Positions 28,199-36,287 of a stretch of 64,000 nt of DNA are shown piece by piece. Source of the DNA: Bacteroidales bacterium (GTDB taxonomy: Bacteria > Bacteroidota > Bacteroidia > Bacteroidales > UBA932); NCBI GenBank assembly GCA_017445755.1, contig JAFSSE010000036.1:1-64000 (forward strand), given 5' to 3'. Every line of letters begins with the position of its first letter. The stretch's first letter is position 1. The position numbers and the translations under genes were made by a program. The notes beneath the pieces are model-generated. The model saw only the letters and a list, made by a program, of their open reading frames with translations, was not told the DNA's origin and ran no database searches.

Positions 28199-28887
28199 AA
28201 GCCATGCGAACAGAGAAAAAGGCATTGAACTACCTTACTCTCGAGGGAATACGACTTTTCCTCCAACAGCCCGATGTTACTACCCGGCAAGGAAGAAGAC
28301 ATCTAGCTATGCTCTCCCTCATGTATGACACAGGTGCGAGAGTGCAGGAACTGGCCGACTTGACGGTCGAGTCCGTCAGAATCGACAGCGATCCTTACAC
28401 TATCAGACTATATGGCAAGGGACGCAAGGCCCGTGTGGTGCCCATGGTCAGAGAGCAGGTGGAGCATCTCAGGCTTTATATGGAAGAAAATCATCTCGAC
28501 AACAGCAACATGTACGGAACTCCGCTATTCTTCAACAACAGGCACAAGAAGCTGACGCGCGAGGGAGTGGCGTATGTGCTCAAAACCTACGCTGACATGG
28601 CCAGGAAGATCGCCCCTTCGCTTATCCCGGAGCGTCTGAGCTGCCACATCCTGCGGCACAGCAAGGCCATGCACCTGTTTCAGTCCGGGGTGAACCTCGT
28701 TTACATCAGGGATATACTTGGACATGTATCTATACAAACAACCGACATCTATGCAAGAGCAGACTCGAAAGCAAAGCGTAAAGCTTTGGAAAAGGCCTAC
28801 GTGGATCTCAATCCTGAAGTCAAGTCCGACCGTGCCTGGGAGCGCGACAAGAACCTGCGGGAGTGGTTGAAAGGACTTAATCGCTGA
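28150..28887 (+). pseudogene. 5'-truncated tyrosine recombinase B
   Basis: Second recombinase in another frame. Recognisable sequence begins around 28150 (VIELSEEWQKILSIKAMRTE) directly at the point where recombinase A breaks off; the first ATG is 28204 (227 aa). The catalytic domain is intact: MYDTGARVQELADL (Arg), LSCHILRHSKAMHL (HxxR), LGHVSIQTTDIYARAD (His, nucleophile Tyr). The N-terminal arm/core-binding domain is missing. The A/B junction looks like one internal deletion that removed the end of A and the start of B. It ends 5 bp before the left arm of the 13-bp inverted repeat. Confidence 0.72.
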
Positions 28888-28892
28888 CATTG

Positions 28893-28969
28893 TTATGCAA
28901 AGTTGAAACGAGAAGTAACATGGGTAACGCATTGATTATCAACATGGCTTTGACGCCAACTTTGCATAA
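28893..28969. repeat. 13-bp perfect inverted repeat at end of recombinase cassette
   Basis: TTATGCAAAGTTG (28893-28905) and CAACTTTGCATAA (28957-28969) are exact reverse complements around 51 bp. It lies immediately downstream of recombinase B and beside the IS4-type fragment, so it may be a recombination end or attachment site of the lost element. It may also be a transcript hairpin. Confidence 0.7.
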
Positions 28970-28985
28970 TGATATGCTTGTCATA

Positions 28986-29216
28986 AAAGAACAGCTCCAC
29001 GGACCAACGGTTCTTGTAAAGGAGCGCGACTTATAAATCGGTGATATCCATTGCTTTATTCAAGAAAACGAAGGTTCTGTCCTGTTCCTCGTCGTAGTAC
29101 TCAACGCGTCGAAGCTGTGCCGGATAATCGTTGTGGCTCTTGAACGTAGTGAACTCGATGATGGAGTCAGACAGCTCGTTTTTTGGCATCCTTCTCTTCC
29201 ATTTGACCGCCTTGTA
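28986..29216 (-). pseudogene. remnant of an IS4-family transposase
   Basis: Minus-strand translation gives YKAVKWKRRMPKNELSD, then RRVEYYDEEQDRTFVFLNKA and YKNRWSVELFF, the C-terminal half of an IS4-type DDE transposase including the YKxRWxVELFF signature with its conserved Glu. An in-frame TAA at 29033-29031 separates DITDL from VALLYKNRW, and both ends are cut, so it is dead. It ends 16 bp from the inverted repeat, indicating that another element's end was placed in or near it. Confidence 0.75.
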
Positions 29217-29227
29217 CTAGAGGTTAA

Positions 29228-30631
29228 TTACTTCAAAAACTTGTGACTCTCCAGCATGGCCTTCGGATCGAGGGCTTCGTCTAGTTTTTCCCGGGTCATG
29301 AGCCCCTGCTCGAGGACAATGTCGTAGACGGAACCGCCGGTTGCAAGGGCCTCCTTGGCGACCTTCGTACTGGCCTTGTAGCCGATGTAGGGATTGAGGG
29401 CCGTCACGATGCCGATGGAATTCTTCACCATTTCGTAGCAGTGCTCGCGGTTGACGGTGATGCCGTCAATACATTTGGTACGGAGCGTATTAAGGGCGTT
29501 GATGAGCCACGTGATGCTTTCGAGGATGGACTCTGCGATTACCGGTTCCATGACATTTAGCTGGAGCTGTCCGGCCTCGGCGGCGAAGGCGACGGTCGTG
29601 TCGTTGCCGATGACCTTGAAACACACCTGGTTGGTTACTTCCGGGATTACGGGATTGACCTTTCCGGGCATGATGGAAGAACCGGGGGCCATCGCCGGGA
29701 GATTGATTTCATGGAGACCGCAGCGGGGCCCGGAGGCCATCAGACGGAGGTCGTTGCATATTTTCGACAGCTTCACGGCGAGCCGCTTCAGGGCTGCTGA
29801 ATAGCTGACATATGCGCCGGTATCGGGGGTCGCCTCAACGAGGTCGGAGGCCTTTACAAGCTCATCGCCGGTAAACTCCGACATCTTCTGGGTACAGAGC
29901 TCCGCAAAGCCGGGAACGGCATTGAGGCCGGTTCCGATGGCGGTTCCGCCCATATTGATTTCCCGAAGGAGGACCGCGTTCCGGTTGAGGTTCGCGATTT
30001 CCTCCTCAAGGTTGTGGGCGAAGGCCATGAATTCCTGGCCGGAGGTCATGGGAACGGCGTCCTGGAGCTGGGTACGGCCCATTTTGATAATGTCCTTGAA
30101 CTCTTCACCCTTCGCGTGGAACGAGGCGATAAGATCCTCGAGGGCTTTGACAAGGATTTTGTTCATCCTGACGAAGGTATAACGGAAAGCCGTCGGATAG
30201 GCGTCGTTTGTCGACTGGGCGCAGTTTACATGGTCGTTCGGGGAACAGAACTGGTACTCCCCTTTCTTATGTCCCATGAGCTCGAGGGCGCGGTTCGCAA
30301 TAACCTCATTCGCATTCATGTTGACCGAGGTGCCGGCTCCGCCCTGCATCATATCGACGGGGAACTGGTCATGGAACTTCCCCCCTACGATTTCCCGGCA
30401 GGCCTCGACGATAGCGTCGGCTATCTTGCGGTCAAGGACACCGAGCTCGGCATTCGCCTCTGCAGCAGCCATTTTGACATAGGCGATTGAGATGACATAC
30501 TCCGGATAGTCGCACATCCGGGTGTTGGAAATCTTATAATTGTTGAGGGCGCGCTGGGTCTGTACGCCATAATACGCCTCAGCGGGTACCTGAAGTTCGC
30601 CGATGAGGTCGGATTCGATTCTGTAATCCAT
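29228..30631 (-). CDS. aspA: aspartate ammonia-lyase
   Basis: 467-aa cytoplasmic fumarase/aspartase superfamily enzyme interconverting L-aspartate with fumarate and ammonia. The signature loop [11 protein letters not shown], the earlier [19 protein letters not shown], the THxQ-like [12 protein letters not shown] segment and [14 protein letters not shown] agree with aspartases rather than class II fumarases. The ATG at 30631 gives [12 protein letters not shown], the normal N-terminus; the longer frame overlaps the upstream CNNM gene. It follows that gene by 5 bp. Feeds fumarate to anaerobic respiration; mdh is elsewhere in the window. Confidence 0.93.
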   Translation of the reverse strand: MDYRIESDLIGELQVPAEAYYGVQTQRALNNYKISNTRMCDYPEYVISIAYVKMAAAEANAELGVLDRKIADAIVEACREIVGGKFHDQFPVDMMQGGAGTSVNMNANEVIANRALELMGHKKGEYQFCSPNDHVNCAQSTNDAYPTAFRYTFVRMNKILVKALEDLIASFHAKGEEFKDIIKMGRTQLQDAVPMTSGQEFMAFAHNLEEEIANLNRNAVLLREINMGGTAIGTGLNAVPGFAELCTQKMSEFTGDELVKASDLVEATPDTGAYVSYSAALKRLAVKLSKICNDLRLMASGPRCGLHEINLPAMAPGSSIMPGKVNPVIPEVTNQVCFKVIGNDTTVAFAAEAGQLQLNVMEPVIAESILESITWLINALNTLRTKCIDGITVNREHCYEMVKNSIGIVTALNPYIGYKASTKVAKEALATGGSVYDIVLEQGLMTREKLDEALDPKAMLESHKFLK

Positions 30632-30636
30632 GATAA

Positions 30637-31683
30637 TTAATCGGGTAAATTGATATTGTATTTCTTCTGCCGTTTCTCCCACCGCTCGCGGGCATACTGC
30701 TGCATATCGGCGATGGTGTCGCTCTCGTCGATGATTTCCATCCCGAGAATCGTCTCAATAATGTCCTCCAGGGTAATGAGCCCCTGGAAGCAGCCGTATT
30801 CGTCGATAATCAGGGCAATCTGGTCTTTCGTCTTAAGCAGGGATTCCCAGATGTCGCCGACGGAGGTTTCTTCGTTGAACACGGCTATATTGCGCTTGAC
30901 CTCGGAAAGGGTTATGTCGAACTTGTCCTCGGTCAGTTTCTCGAGGACGGTGTAGCGGAGGACATAGCCGGTTATGAACTCCGGGGACTCGGAATAAACC
31001 GGAATCCTGGAGTTGTGGGAGAGGGATTTATCCTTGTAGAACTCGCGGAGGGTCATCGACTCGGGGGCTATCGCTGCGACCACCCTCGGGGTCATGACGT
31101 CATAGGCCTTGATATCGTCCAGCTTGATAATATTCTGGATAACCTTGTTCTCGCTCTTGTCTATGACACCTTCCTCCTCCCCGATATTCGCCATGGCGGC
31201 GACCTCCTCCCGGCTGACTGTCTCGTCGGCTTCATCCTTCGAAACCAGCTTGGAGACGTAGCGGATAAGGATTACGAGGGGATACATCACCACTATGAGG
31301 GCCTGCATCACGCGGGAAAGCCAGAGGAACTGTTTCCAGTGGGTCGTTCCGATGGTCTTCGGAAGAATCTCGGAAAAGACGAGGATGAGGATTGTCATCA
31401 GGGCTGAAACCACGCCAAACCACTCGCTTCCGAAAACGAGGGTCGCCTGCCGGCCTACGCCCGCGGCTCCGATTGTATTGGCGATGGTATTCAGCGACAG
31501 GATCGCCGCAATGGGGCGGTCCATGTCATCCTTCATTTTCTCGAAAAGCACCGCATTCCGGTTCCCTTCCTCTACCTTCGCGGAGATAAAGGAAATCGGG
31601 GTTGTCATAAGCACGGACTCGAGCAGCGAACACATGAACGAGATCGCCATCGCGCCGAAGAGAAACAAAAGCAGCAGTGCCAT
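30637..31683 (-). CDS. CNNM/CorC-type CBS-domain membrane protein
   Basis: 348 aa. The N-terminal CNNM (DUF21) domain has three to four hydrophobic helices ([42 protein letters not shown]) followed by a CBS pair ([39 protein letters not shown]). The usual C-terminal CorC/HlyC domain is absent; the protein ends soon after the second CBS domain. Family members are linked to Mg/Co homeostasis, often mislabelled haemolysins. It begins only 16 bp after the 3' end of the tRNA-Pro gene on the same strand and precedes aspA by 5 bp. Confidence 0.88.
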   Translation of the reverse strand: MALLLLFLFGAMAISFMCSLLESVLMTTPISFISAKVEEGNRNAVLFEKMKDDMDRPIAAILSLNTIANTIGAAGVGRQATLVFGSEWFGVVSALMTILILVFSEILPKTIGTTHWKQFLWLSRVMQALIVVMYPLVILIRYVSKLVSKDEADETVSREEVAAMANIGEEEGVIDKSENKVIQNIIKLDDIKAYDVMTPRVVAAIAPESMTLREFYKDKSLSHNSRIPVYSESPEFITGYVLRYTVLEKLTEDKFDITLSEVKRNIAVFNEETSVGDIWESLLKTKDQIALIIDEYGCFQGLITLEDIIETILGMEIIDESDTIADMQQYARERWEKRQKKYNINLPD

Positions 31684-31699
31684 AAATTATCTGTACTCG

Positions 31700-31773
31700 T
31701 CGGGGTAATAGGACTCGAACCTACGACCCTCTGGTCCCAAACCAGATGCGCTAGCCAACTGCGCCACACCCCG
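31700..31773 (-). tRNA. tRNA-Pro (anticodon TGG)
   Basis: Read on the minus strand: acceptor CGGGGTG pairs with TACCCCG, D-arm GCGCAGTTGGCTAGCGC, anticodon stem TCTGG / CCAGA with loop TTTGGGA (anticodon TGG), T-arm GGTTCGAGTCC. 74 nt with discriminator A; CCA is not encoded. It has its own promoter (31830-31799) and leads into the CNNM-aspA genes. Confidence 0.95.
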
Positions 31774-31798
31774 ATACGCCGGTTTTTCTCCGGGGATA

Positions 31799-31830
31799 CA
31801 AAGGTAAACATTTTCCCCGGAACGGCAAAA
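31799..31830 (-). promoter_or_regulatory. promoter of tRNA-Pro
   Basis: On the minus strand TTTTG (31830-31826), 19-bp spacer, TACCTTTG (31806-31799), 25 bp before the mature tRNA 5' end. Confidence 0.65.
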
Positions 31831-31877
31831 GCTAACCTAAATTATTCATAAAAAAGGTAAAGGGTTCTCTGCAACCA

Positions 31878-31909
31878 TTTGGTAATCAGAGAAATAAGTG
31901 TTATATTTG
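31878..31909 (+). promoter_or_regulatory. housekeeping-type promoter upstream of the FecR locus
   Basis: TTTG 31878-31881, 20-bp spacer, TATATTTG 31902-31909, a textbook pair. It would give a leader of about 240 nt before the FecR-like gene, or transcribe the transposase remnant. Confidence 0.6.
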
Positions 31910-32076
31910 TAAAGCAAACATCTTCTTCTCTTTTTGAACTCGAACCTGTCGGAAACAAGAAAGTGCAACTGAACTTCAGTGCCCACAAACTGTCCGCTTT
32001 CGGCGGCCTGGCGGCATACGGGAATACGAACGGGATGCTGAAGCTCTGCGCCGGGCGAGAAGGGGCGGGGCCTTGA
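31879..32076 (+). pseudogene. possible 5' remnant of an IS1380-type transposase
   Basis: A 65-codon frame in the 380-bp gap before the FecR gene. Its middle (KKVQLNFSAHKLSAFGGLA) resembles the conserved transposase N-terminus of IS1380 elements (K-x-T/S-x-FGG), then the frame degenerates. The ATG itself overlaps the promoter at 31878-31909, so it is unlikely to be translated from that start. Nothing else coding is seen between the tRNA promoter and 32155. Confidence 0.3.
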
Positions 32077-32098
32077 ACTTTTTTCCGCAAAAAAAAGC

Positions 32099-32138
32099 CA
32101 GGGGGCATACGTGTTCCGGGCAGGGAAACTGTCTTTAT
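32099..32138 (+). promoter_or_regulatory. possible ECF-sigma-dependent promoter of the SusC/SusD locus
   Basis: CAGGGGGCAT (32099-32108) and, about 22 bp on, ACTGTCTTTATGG before the FecR-like ATG at 32155. A G-run element and a GTC-containing element at this spacing are often seen in front of FecR/SusC operons in Bacteroidetes, and an ECF sigma factor is encoded at 41135. This is a weak call by eye. Confidence 0.3.
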
Positions 32139-32154
32139 GGAAAAAAGATAGACA

Positions 32155-32967
32155 ATGTCCCTGAAAGATCCGTACGAGATCATTGCGATTGCGGAGACGA
32201 AGGACACGGCGCGCCACCGGAAAAAGGCCCTCGGGGTCTCCCTCCTTTCTTCCGCCCTGACGCTTGCGCTGTGTCTGGGCGTCTTTTTCCTGCGGCAGCA
32301 GCGCCTGGAGGATGCGCTCTCAAGGACGGTTCTCCTTTCTTCCGCCGACAGCAAGGGATCCTTCCGGCTGCCGGACGGCAGCACGGTGTGGCTCAACCGC
32401 AACAGCCGCCTCACTTTCGACGGGGAATTCGGCGACCGGAGCAGAACCGTCCTCTTGGAAGGAGAGGGCTATTTCGATGTGGCGAAGGACCCTTCCCGTC
32501 CGTTTGTCGTCCAGGCGAAGAATCTGTCGGTCAAGGTGTTCGGGACCCGGTTCACCGTGACCTCCTACCCGGACAGGGCGGAGAGCGTGTGCCTGGAGGA
32601 GGGCAGCGTGTGTGCAGACCTCCCCGGGGAGGGCCAGGTAATGCTCAGCCCGGGCCAGATGCTCGTGCTGACGGAAGACGGGGGGCTGGACAGCATCGAG
32701 CGGGTCAACGCCTGGGACCACACGTGCTGGATCGACAGCCGCCTGGTTTTCCGGGATATGCCCCTTTCCGATATCGCCCTGGCCCTGGAGCACTGGTTCG
32801 GCCTCCGCATCACGTTTTCGGATGCGGAAGAAGCGGAGGATATCCTGCTGTCCATGACCGTCAAGCCGGGCGATTCTCCCGACGACATCCTTCCGCTCGT
32901 GGCCACGCTTTCCCATGCGCGCTACAGCCGTCCCGCCGACGGGACCGTCCATTATATTCTGAAATAA
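32155..32967 (+). CDS. FecR-like anti-sigma factor with very short cytoplasmic part
   Basis: 270-aa single-pass protein: about 25 N-terminal residues, TM helix (LLSSALTLALCLGVFFL), FecR domain in the periplasm (GSFRLPDGSTVWLNRNSRLT, FGTRFTVTSYPD, VMLSPGQMLVL) and a C-terminal DUF4974-like part. Known role: transduces ligand binding at a TonB-dependent receptor to an ECF sigma factor. Most Bacteroidetes FecR proteins have some 80 residues before the TM helix to bind sigma; here that region is almost absent, so it may be truncated or use only a short peptide. The receptor with STN domain follows 16 bp later; the sigma gene is 8 kb downstream. Confidence 0.85.
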   Translation: MSLKDPYEIIAIAETKDTARHRKKALGVSLLSSALTLALCLGVFFLRQQRLEDALSRTVLLSSADSKGSFRLPDGSTVWLNRNSRLTFDGEFGDRSRTVLLEGEGYFDVAKDPSRPFVVQAKNLSVKVFGTRFTVTSYPDRAESVCLEEGSVCADLPGEGQVMLSPGQMLVLTEDGGLDSIERVNAWDHTCWIDSRLVFRDMPLSDIALALEHWFGLRITFSDAEEAEDILLSMTVKPGDSPDDILPLVATLSHARYSRPADGTVHYILK

Positions 32968-32983
32968 CTAATCCTGATTACCG

Positions 32984-35900
32984 ATGCATAGGCATTTGTC
33001 GGCTTTTCTTCTGGTCACGCTTCTGAGTGTACTCACCCTCTCGGCCCAGTCCCGAGTGACGGTCCACCTCCAGCAGGTGCCGCTTCATGAAGTCTTTTCC
33101 GCCATCGAGGCGCAGACCAGCTACCCGTTCTTCTACAACAGCAATGAGATCAACACGCAGGCCGTCGTTTCGCTGAATGCGGACAACATCACGATCCGGG
33201 AGGCCATCGCCCGGGTCCTGCCCGGCGTCGACTGTTCGGTGGAAGGAGGGCGGATTGTCCTGACGCGCAAGAGCGGGCAGGATCCGTCCGCCGCATCCCC
33301 GAAAGAGACCGTGCTGCGCGGCACCGTCCGGGATGCCGGGGGGCAGCCCCTCGCCGGAGCTTCGGTCGTCCTGACCGCATCGGGCCGGAAATACGGGGTC
33401 ACTGCGGACCTGGACGGCGGTTTCGAGCTGAAACTCCCGGCGGCGGCCAAGCCCGGGGACCTGATCACCTTCAGTTTCATGGGATTCGTCGAAAAGACGC
33501 TTCCGGTCAGCGCCGGCCCGGTCTTCCAGGTCGTCCTGCAGGAGGACAACGACGTCCTCTCGGAGTCGGTCGTCGTGGGCTATGGCATCCAGCGCAAGGT
33601 CGACCTGACCGGTTCCGTTTCCTCCGTCAAGGACGAAGACCTGGTCAAGCGCCCCGTCATGCGGGCGACGACGGCCCTCCAGGGCCTCGCGGCGGGCGTC
33701 ACGGTGACCCAGACAAGCGGACAGCCCGGTTCCGACGGATCGACCATCCGGATCCATGGCATCGGCACCCTGAATGATTCCGATCCGCTCGTGCTGATCG
33801 ACGGCGTCTCCGGGAGCCTTGACGCCGTCAATCCGAACGACATCGAGAGCATTTCCATCCTCAAGGACGCGGCCTCTTCGGCCATCTACGGGTCCCGGGC
33901 CGCCAACGGTGTCATTCTCGTGACGACCAAGGGCGGGACGTCCGACCGGATCACGACGACCTACAACGGGTACATGGGCGTCCAGCGTGCCGTGGCCCTT
34001 CCCGAGTTCACGTCCAACTACGACTACATGCTCGGAATGAACCAGGCCTATGCGAACGTCGGGATGACGCCGCTCTATTCGGAGTCCTACCTGAACGACT
34101 GGCTCCGCTACCGGAAAGTGGATCCGGACCATTATCCGGACCTGGACTGGCAGGACGCCTTCCTCGACGGTTCCGGATTCACCCAGAACCATTACCTGTC
34201 CGTCCGCGGCGGCAGCAGCCGGTTCAGCGCCTTCGCCTCCGTCGCATACCAGTCCCAGGCGGGAATCTTCAGCGGGTATGACAGCAACCGGATCTCCACC
34301 CGCGCCAACGTGACCGCCAAGGTGACCGGCTACCTGGACTTCTCGCTCCTGCTGGACGGGCGCCGGTCCGAGACGAACGCGCCCACCTACGGCGAATCCT
34401 TCATCCTCGGCTATATCAACCGGATTCCCGGCCTGTACACGCTGGTCCTTTCGGACGGCCGCTACGGTGCGGGGTACAACAACCGCAACCCGCTGGCCCT
34501 TTCGCGGCTGGGCGGCAACACCGGCTCCACGACGGATGCGTTCCGGGGGACCGTCACGGCCTCCTTCCATCCCCTGAAATCCCTCCGCTTCGACCTGAAG
34601 TTCACCCCCTCCCTGAGCAACACCTACAAGAAGGTGTCCAAGATCACCGTCGATTTCTACAGCCCGGACCAGGTTACCCCCATCGCCTCGGCCCCGGCGA
34701 CGTCCTCGCTCTCCCAGAGCGACTCGAAGACGACCCAGACCACGCTCCAGGCCCTGGTGAACTTCCGGAAGCGCTTCGGGGAGAAACATGAATTCTCGGC
34801 GCTCGGCGGTTATGAGCAGTTCCATTACGAGACCCAGAGCATCGGCCTGTCCCGGGAAGGGTTCACCCTGCCCCAGTACCAGGTCATCAACGCCGGTTCG
34901 ACCCTGAAAATGAACAATGAAGGGACGGCCAGCGAATGGGCGCTGGTCTCGTTCTTCGGGCGCGTGAACTATTCCTATGCGGACCGGTATCTCGCCGAAG
35001 TCAACTTCCGTGCGGACGGGTCTTCACGCTTTTCCCAGGGCCACAAATGGGGCTACTTCCCTTCTTTCTCCCTGGGCTGGAGAATCTCCGAAGAGCCGTT
35101 CTTCCCCGCAAAGAAGGTGGTCAGCAACCTCAAGCTGAGGGCCTCCTGGGGCCGCCTCGGCAATCAGTCCATCGGCACGTATCCCGCCTATGAGACGATC
35201 ACGCTGAATTCCGTCTACGCCTTCAACTCCGTCCCGGCGGACGGCGGCTACCAGAGCGCCTTCGCCAACGAGGGAATCACCTGGGAGACGACGGAGAACT
35301 GGAATGCGGGCGTGGATTTCGCCTTCTTCTCCAACCGGCTCAGCGGCTCCTTTGATTTCTATCACAAAAAGACCTACGATATCCTGCTCCAGCTTCCGAT
35401 CCAGGATATCTCCGGACTCAAGGCGCCCTACCAGAATGCAGGCGTCGTCCAGAACAACGGCTGGGATTTCGAGATCGGCTACAAGGGCGGCATCCGGGAT
35501 TTCCGCTATGACGTCTCTTTCAACCTGTCCGATGTCTACAACAGGATCCTCGACCTCAAGGGCATGGATCCGATTCGCAGCGGCTACACCATCAAGACGG
35601 TCGGGTCTCCGATCAATTCGCTCTATGGTTACAAGGCGGACGGGCTCTACCGCAGCGACGAGGACCTGTTCAGCGGCCCCGACCAGACCTACTTCGGCAC
35701 CTATGGCAAGGGCGACATCCGCTATGTCAACATGTCGGACGAAGATGGGACGACCAACGTCATCAACGCCTTCGACCGGACGATCCTGGGCAACCAGATC
35801 CCGCGGCTCAATTACGGCATGAACATCTCTGCCTCCTGGAATGGATTTGACGCCTCCTTGTTCCTGCAGGGAACCGGGAAGCGGGACATCATCCTCACCG

Positions 35901-36274
35901 GCGACTGCGTCTGGGCCCTGTACAACGGCGGCAAGATGCAGACCTGGATGGCCGACAACTGGACCCCGGACAACCCGGACGCGTCCTATCCCCGGCTGAT
36001 CGCCGCATCGTCCCACAACAACTTCCAGTATTCCAGTTTCTGGGTGTACAATGCGGCGTTCCTGCGGCTCAAGACCGTCCAGCTGGGCTATACCGTCCCG
36101 GCGAAGCTGACCCGGTCCGTCAAGATCGAGTCGCTGCGCTTCTACCTGACGGCGGACAATCCGCTGACCCTTTCCGGCCTGCCGAAAGGCTGGGATCCCG
36201 AGATGGGATCCGGCGGCGCCGATATCTACCCGCTGATCAAAACCTTCCTGGGCGGAATCCAAATCTCCTTCTAA
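32984..36274 (+). CDS. SusC/RagA-type TonB-dependent outer membrane transducer
   Basis: 1096 aa. Signal peptide (SAFLLVTLLSVLTLSAQ), then an STN domain (residues about 24-95: VTVHLQQVPLHEVFSAI through GGRIVLTR) that contacts FecR-type regulators, a carboxypeptidase-regulatory-like beta domain (LRGTVRDAGGQPLAGASV), the plug (VVVGYGIQRKVDLTGSVSSV; IESISILKDAASSAIYGSRA) and a 22-strand barrel ending GGIQISF. Imports ligand in a complex with the lipoprotein SusD encoded next. The substrate is not known. The region 32155-41674 is clearly richer in GC than the flanking genes. Confidence 0.94.
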   Translation: MHRHLSAFLLVTLLSVLTLSAQSRVTVHLQQVPLHEVFSAIEAQTSYPFFYNSNEINTQAVVSLNADNITIREAIARVLPGVDCSVEGGRIVLTRKSGQDPSAASPKETVLRGTVRDAGGQPLAGASVVLTASGRKYGVTADLDGGFELKLPAAAKPGDLITFSFMGFVEKTLPVSAGPVFQVVLQEDNDVLSESVVVGYGIQRKVDLTGSVSSVKDEDLVKRPVMRATTALQGLAAGVTVTQTSGQPGSDGSTIRIHGIGTLNDSDPLVLIDGVSGSLDAVNPNDIESISILKDAASSAIYGSRAANGVILVTTKGGTSDRITTTYNGYMGVQRAVALPEFTSNYDYMLGMNQAYANVGMTPLYSESYLNDWLRYRKVDPDHYPDLDWQDAFLDGSGFTQNHYLSVRGGSSRFSAFASVAYQSQAGIFSGYDSNRISTRANVTAKVTGYLDFSLLLDGRRSETNAPTYGESFILGYINRIPGLYTLVLSDGRYGAGYNNRNPLALSRLGGNTGSTTDAFRGTVTASFHPLKSLRFDLKFTPSLSNTYKKVSKITVDFYSPDQVTPIASAPATSSLSQSDSKTTQTTLQALVNFRKRFGEKHEFSALGGYEQFHYETQSIGLSREGFTLPQYQVINAGSTLKMNNEGTASEWALVSFFGRVNYSYADRYLAEVNFRADGSSRFSQGHKWGYFPSFSLGWRISEEPFFPAKKVVSNLKLRASWGRLGNQSIGTYPAYETITLNSVYAFNSVPADGGYQSAFANEGITWETTENWNAGVDFAFFSNRLSGSFDFYHKKTYDILLQLPIQDISGLKAPYQNAGVVQNNGWDFEIGYKGGIRDFRYDVSFNLSDVYNRILDLKGMDPIRSGYTIKTVGSPINSLYGYKADGLYRSDEDLFSGPDQTYFGTYGKGDIRYVNMSDEDGTTNVINAFDRTILGNQIPRLNYGMNISASWNGFDASLFLQGTGKRDIILTGDCVWALYNGGKMQTWMADNWTPDNPDASYPRLIAASSHNNFQYSSFWVYNAAFLRLKTVQLGYTVPAKLTRSVKIESLRFYLTADNPLTLSGLPKGWDPEMGSGGADIYPLIKTFLGGIQISF

Positions 36275-36287
36275 AATGCCGGATGTC

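Noticed and set aside
32978..34825. 615-codon antisense frame over the SusC gene
   Set aside because: Arises from strong third-position GC bias in SusC; Arg/Gly/Val-rich translation, no family, covers a gene with clear domains.
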